DNA from: WJMT01 sp964445575
Lineage (GTDB): Bacteria; Acidobacteriota; Aminicenantia; Aminicenantales; Aminicenantaceae
Assembly (NCBI GenBank): GCA_964445575.1
Contig: CAYULB010000007.1
Location: 1-64,000, forward strand
DNA length: 64,000 nt
Direction of reading: 5' to 3'
The notes beneath the pieces were generated by a model, which had not been told where the DNA came from, made no database searches, and was given only the letters and a program-made list of their open reading frames with translations. Made by a program: the position numbers and the translations under genes. Positions 63,119 through 64,000 of this stretch are shown here, piece by piece (position 1 is the first letter of the stretch; every line of letters starts with the position of its first letter).

Positions 63119-64000
63119 TTAAGAAAACTGCCTTATAAATCTTAAGTCGTTCTCATAAAAATTCCTTAAATCAGGAATCCTGAAAGAAAACATGGCGGTT
63201 CTATCAATACCCATTCCAAAAGCGAATCCGGAATACTTTTCAGGATCAATATTGACATTCTTTAAAACCTGAGGATCGACCATGCCCGCTCCGAGAATTT
63301 CTATCCATCCCGCTCCATTGCACACCCGGCAGTTTTTGTCTTCGCCGCGGCAGACCGTACAGCCGATATCTACTTCAGCAGAGGGCTCAGTAAAAGGAAA
63401 GAAACTGGGTCTGAATCTTATCTTGATTTTTTCATGATAAAGTGCTTTCAGGAAATATTCCAGAGTTCCTTTTAAGTGAGCAAAGGTTATCCCTAAGTCA
63501 ACCACTAAACCTTCCACTTGAAAAAACATAGGGATATGAGTGGGATCGGGAGTTTCCCTACGATACACTTTGCCTGGATTTATCATTCTTATGGGAGGCT
63601 TCTTTTTTTCCATAACTCTTATCTGTACAGGAGAAGTATGAGTTCTCAGGAGCAGGTCATCGCTTAAATAAAGGGTGTCCCAATCATCCCTGGCCGGATG
63701 ATGGGGGGGGAAATTTAATGCTTCAAAATTATAATAATCAGTTTCTATTTCCGGTCCATCTTCAATAGTAAATCCCATGTGTAAAAATATCTGTTCAATC
63801 CTTTTTTTATACTTCAGGATAGGATGAGGAGCCCCTCTATACCTCCTTTTCCCTGGAAGAGTCAGGTCTGTCTCAGACCCAATGTATTCAGTATCTTGAA
63901 TCTCTATGGAATATTCTTCAAGCTTCTGCTGAACATAAGTTTTGAATTCATTAATCATTTTCCCGACTTCAGGCTTATCATCAGGAGAAACATCTTTCAA
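63119..64000 (-). CDS. pheS: Phenylalanine-tRNA ligase alpha subunit (5' end outside window)
   Basis: The last 293 residues of PheS; the N-terminal coiled-coil arm runs past the window's right edge. Class II core motifs are seen: HPILKYKKRIEQIFLHMGF, the aromatic-rich NFEALNFPPHHPARD, HTSPVQIRVM, RVYRRETPDPTH and GFAFGMGIDRTAMF. An extra CxxC...CxxC stretch (GCTVCRGEDKNCRVC) is present, a zinc-like insert near residues 215-230. Begins the long minus-strand run. Confidence 0.95.
   Translation of the reverse strand: MKDVSPDDKPEVGKMINEFKTYVQQKLEEYSIEIQDTEYIGSETDLTLPGKRRYRGAPHPILKYKKRIEQIFLHMGFTIEDGPEIETDYYNFEALNFPPHHPARDDWDTLYLSDDLLLRTHTSPVQIRVMEKKKPPIRMINPGKVYRRETPDPTHIPMFFQVEGLVVDLGITFAHLKGTLEYFLKALYHEKIKIRFRPSFFPFTEPSAEVDIGCTVCRGEDKNCRVCNGAGWIEILGAGMVDPQVLKNVNIDPEKYSGFAFGMGIDRTAMFSFRIPDLRNFYENDLRFIRQFS

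Noticed and set aside
1..64000. CRISPR arrays, prophage, rRNA or tRNA genes, toxin-antitoxin pairs
   Set aside because: No direct-repeat arrays with spacers, phage structural genes, transposase ORFs or RNA genes were recognised on either strand.

Overview
This window looks like chromosomal DNA of an anaerobic, diderm (LPS-bearing) bacterium of moderate to low GC. LptD, LpxD, an O-antigen ligase, a heptose kinase, a GT9 heptosyltransferase-like protein and a Kdo-kinase-like protein indicate an LPS outer membrane. HdrCBA, hydrogenase maturation genes and a predicted sodium-type ATP synthase c subunit indicate anaerobic energy metabolism. The VPS10/BNR protein, the EndoQ-UvrD fusion and the overall gene mix recall Candidatus Aminicenantes or an acidobacterial relative. 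That placement is an inference; no rRNA gene is present.

Layout. 1-388 is a hairpin-rich intergenic region ending in a textbook sigma-54 promoter. 389-8874 is one plus-strand redox module: two stand-alone receivers (the first lacks its phospho-acceptor Asp), HdrC, HdrB, a giant HdrA carrying an inserted GltD/NfnB-like domain, a receiver-histidine kinase hybrid, a hydrogenase maturation protease, HypB and HypA. No hydrogenase structural gene is visible. 9066-9266 is a cold-shock protein with a long leader and a strong terminator. 9267-15121 holds a repeat-rich spacer, a PHP/EndoQ-UvrD fusion helicase, a second copy of the spacer repeat, a methyltransferase and a DPPR-synthase-like UbiA protein. 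15288-17005 holds mgtC, rdgB and a ComEA-like gene, ending in a bidirectional terminator against the minus-strand dprA-topA-xerC operon. A decayed nupC, DUF167, YggT and DUF1573 genes follow.

23406-38761 is mostly cell-envelope work: two outer-membrane proteins, a minus-strand methyltransferase/GH-like/Kdo-kinase-like trio, a BNR-propeller protein, Trm112-like, GT9, an acyl-ACP thioesterase, a degenerate ORF region, O-antigen ligase, a membrane-anchored PHP protein and the heptose kinase. purF follows on the minus strand. 40434-47131 (minus) is an apparent lptD-rfbA-rfbC-rfbB-gmd-epimerase operon that joins LPS export to nucleotide-sugar synthesis. 47267-50957 (plus) encodes atpZ-atpI-atpB-atpE, YihY and LpxD.

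50990-64000 (minus) is a dense housekeeping run read from pheS through pheT, a ZapB-like gene, zapA, rny, ymdB, xseA, xseB, ispA, dxs, tlyA and nadK to trxB.

The most interesting parts are the sigma-54-driven Hdr module with its HdrA-NfnB-like fusion and pseudo-receiver, the EndoQ-helicase fusion, the MITE-like repeat pair that supplies a gene start, and the sodium signature in AtpE. No CRISPR array, tRNA or rRNA was found.
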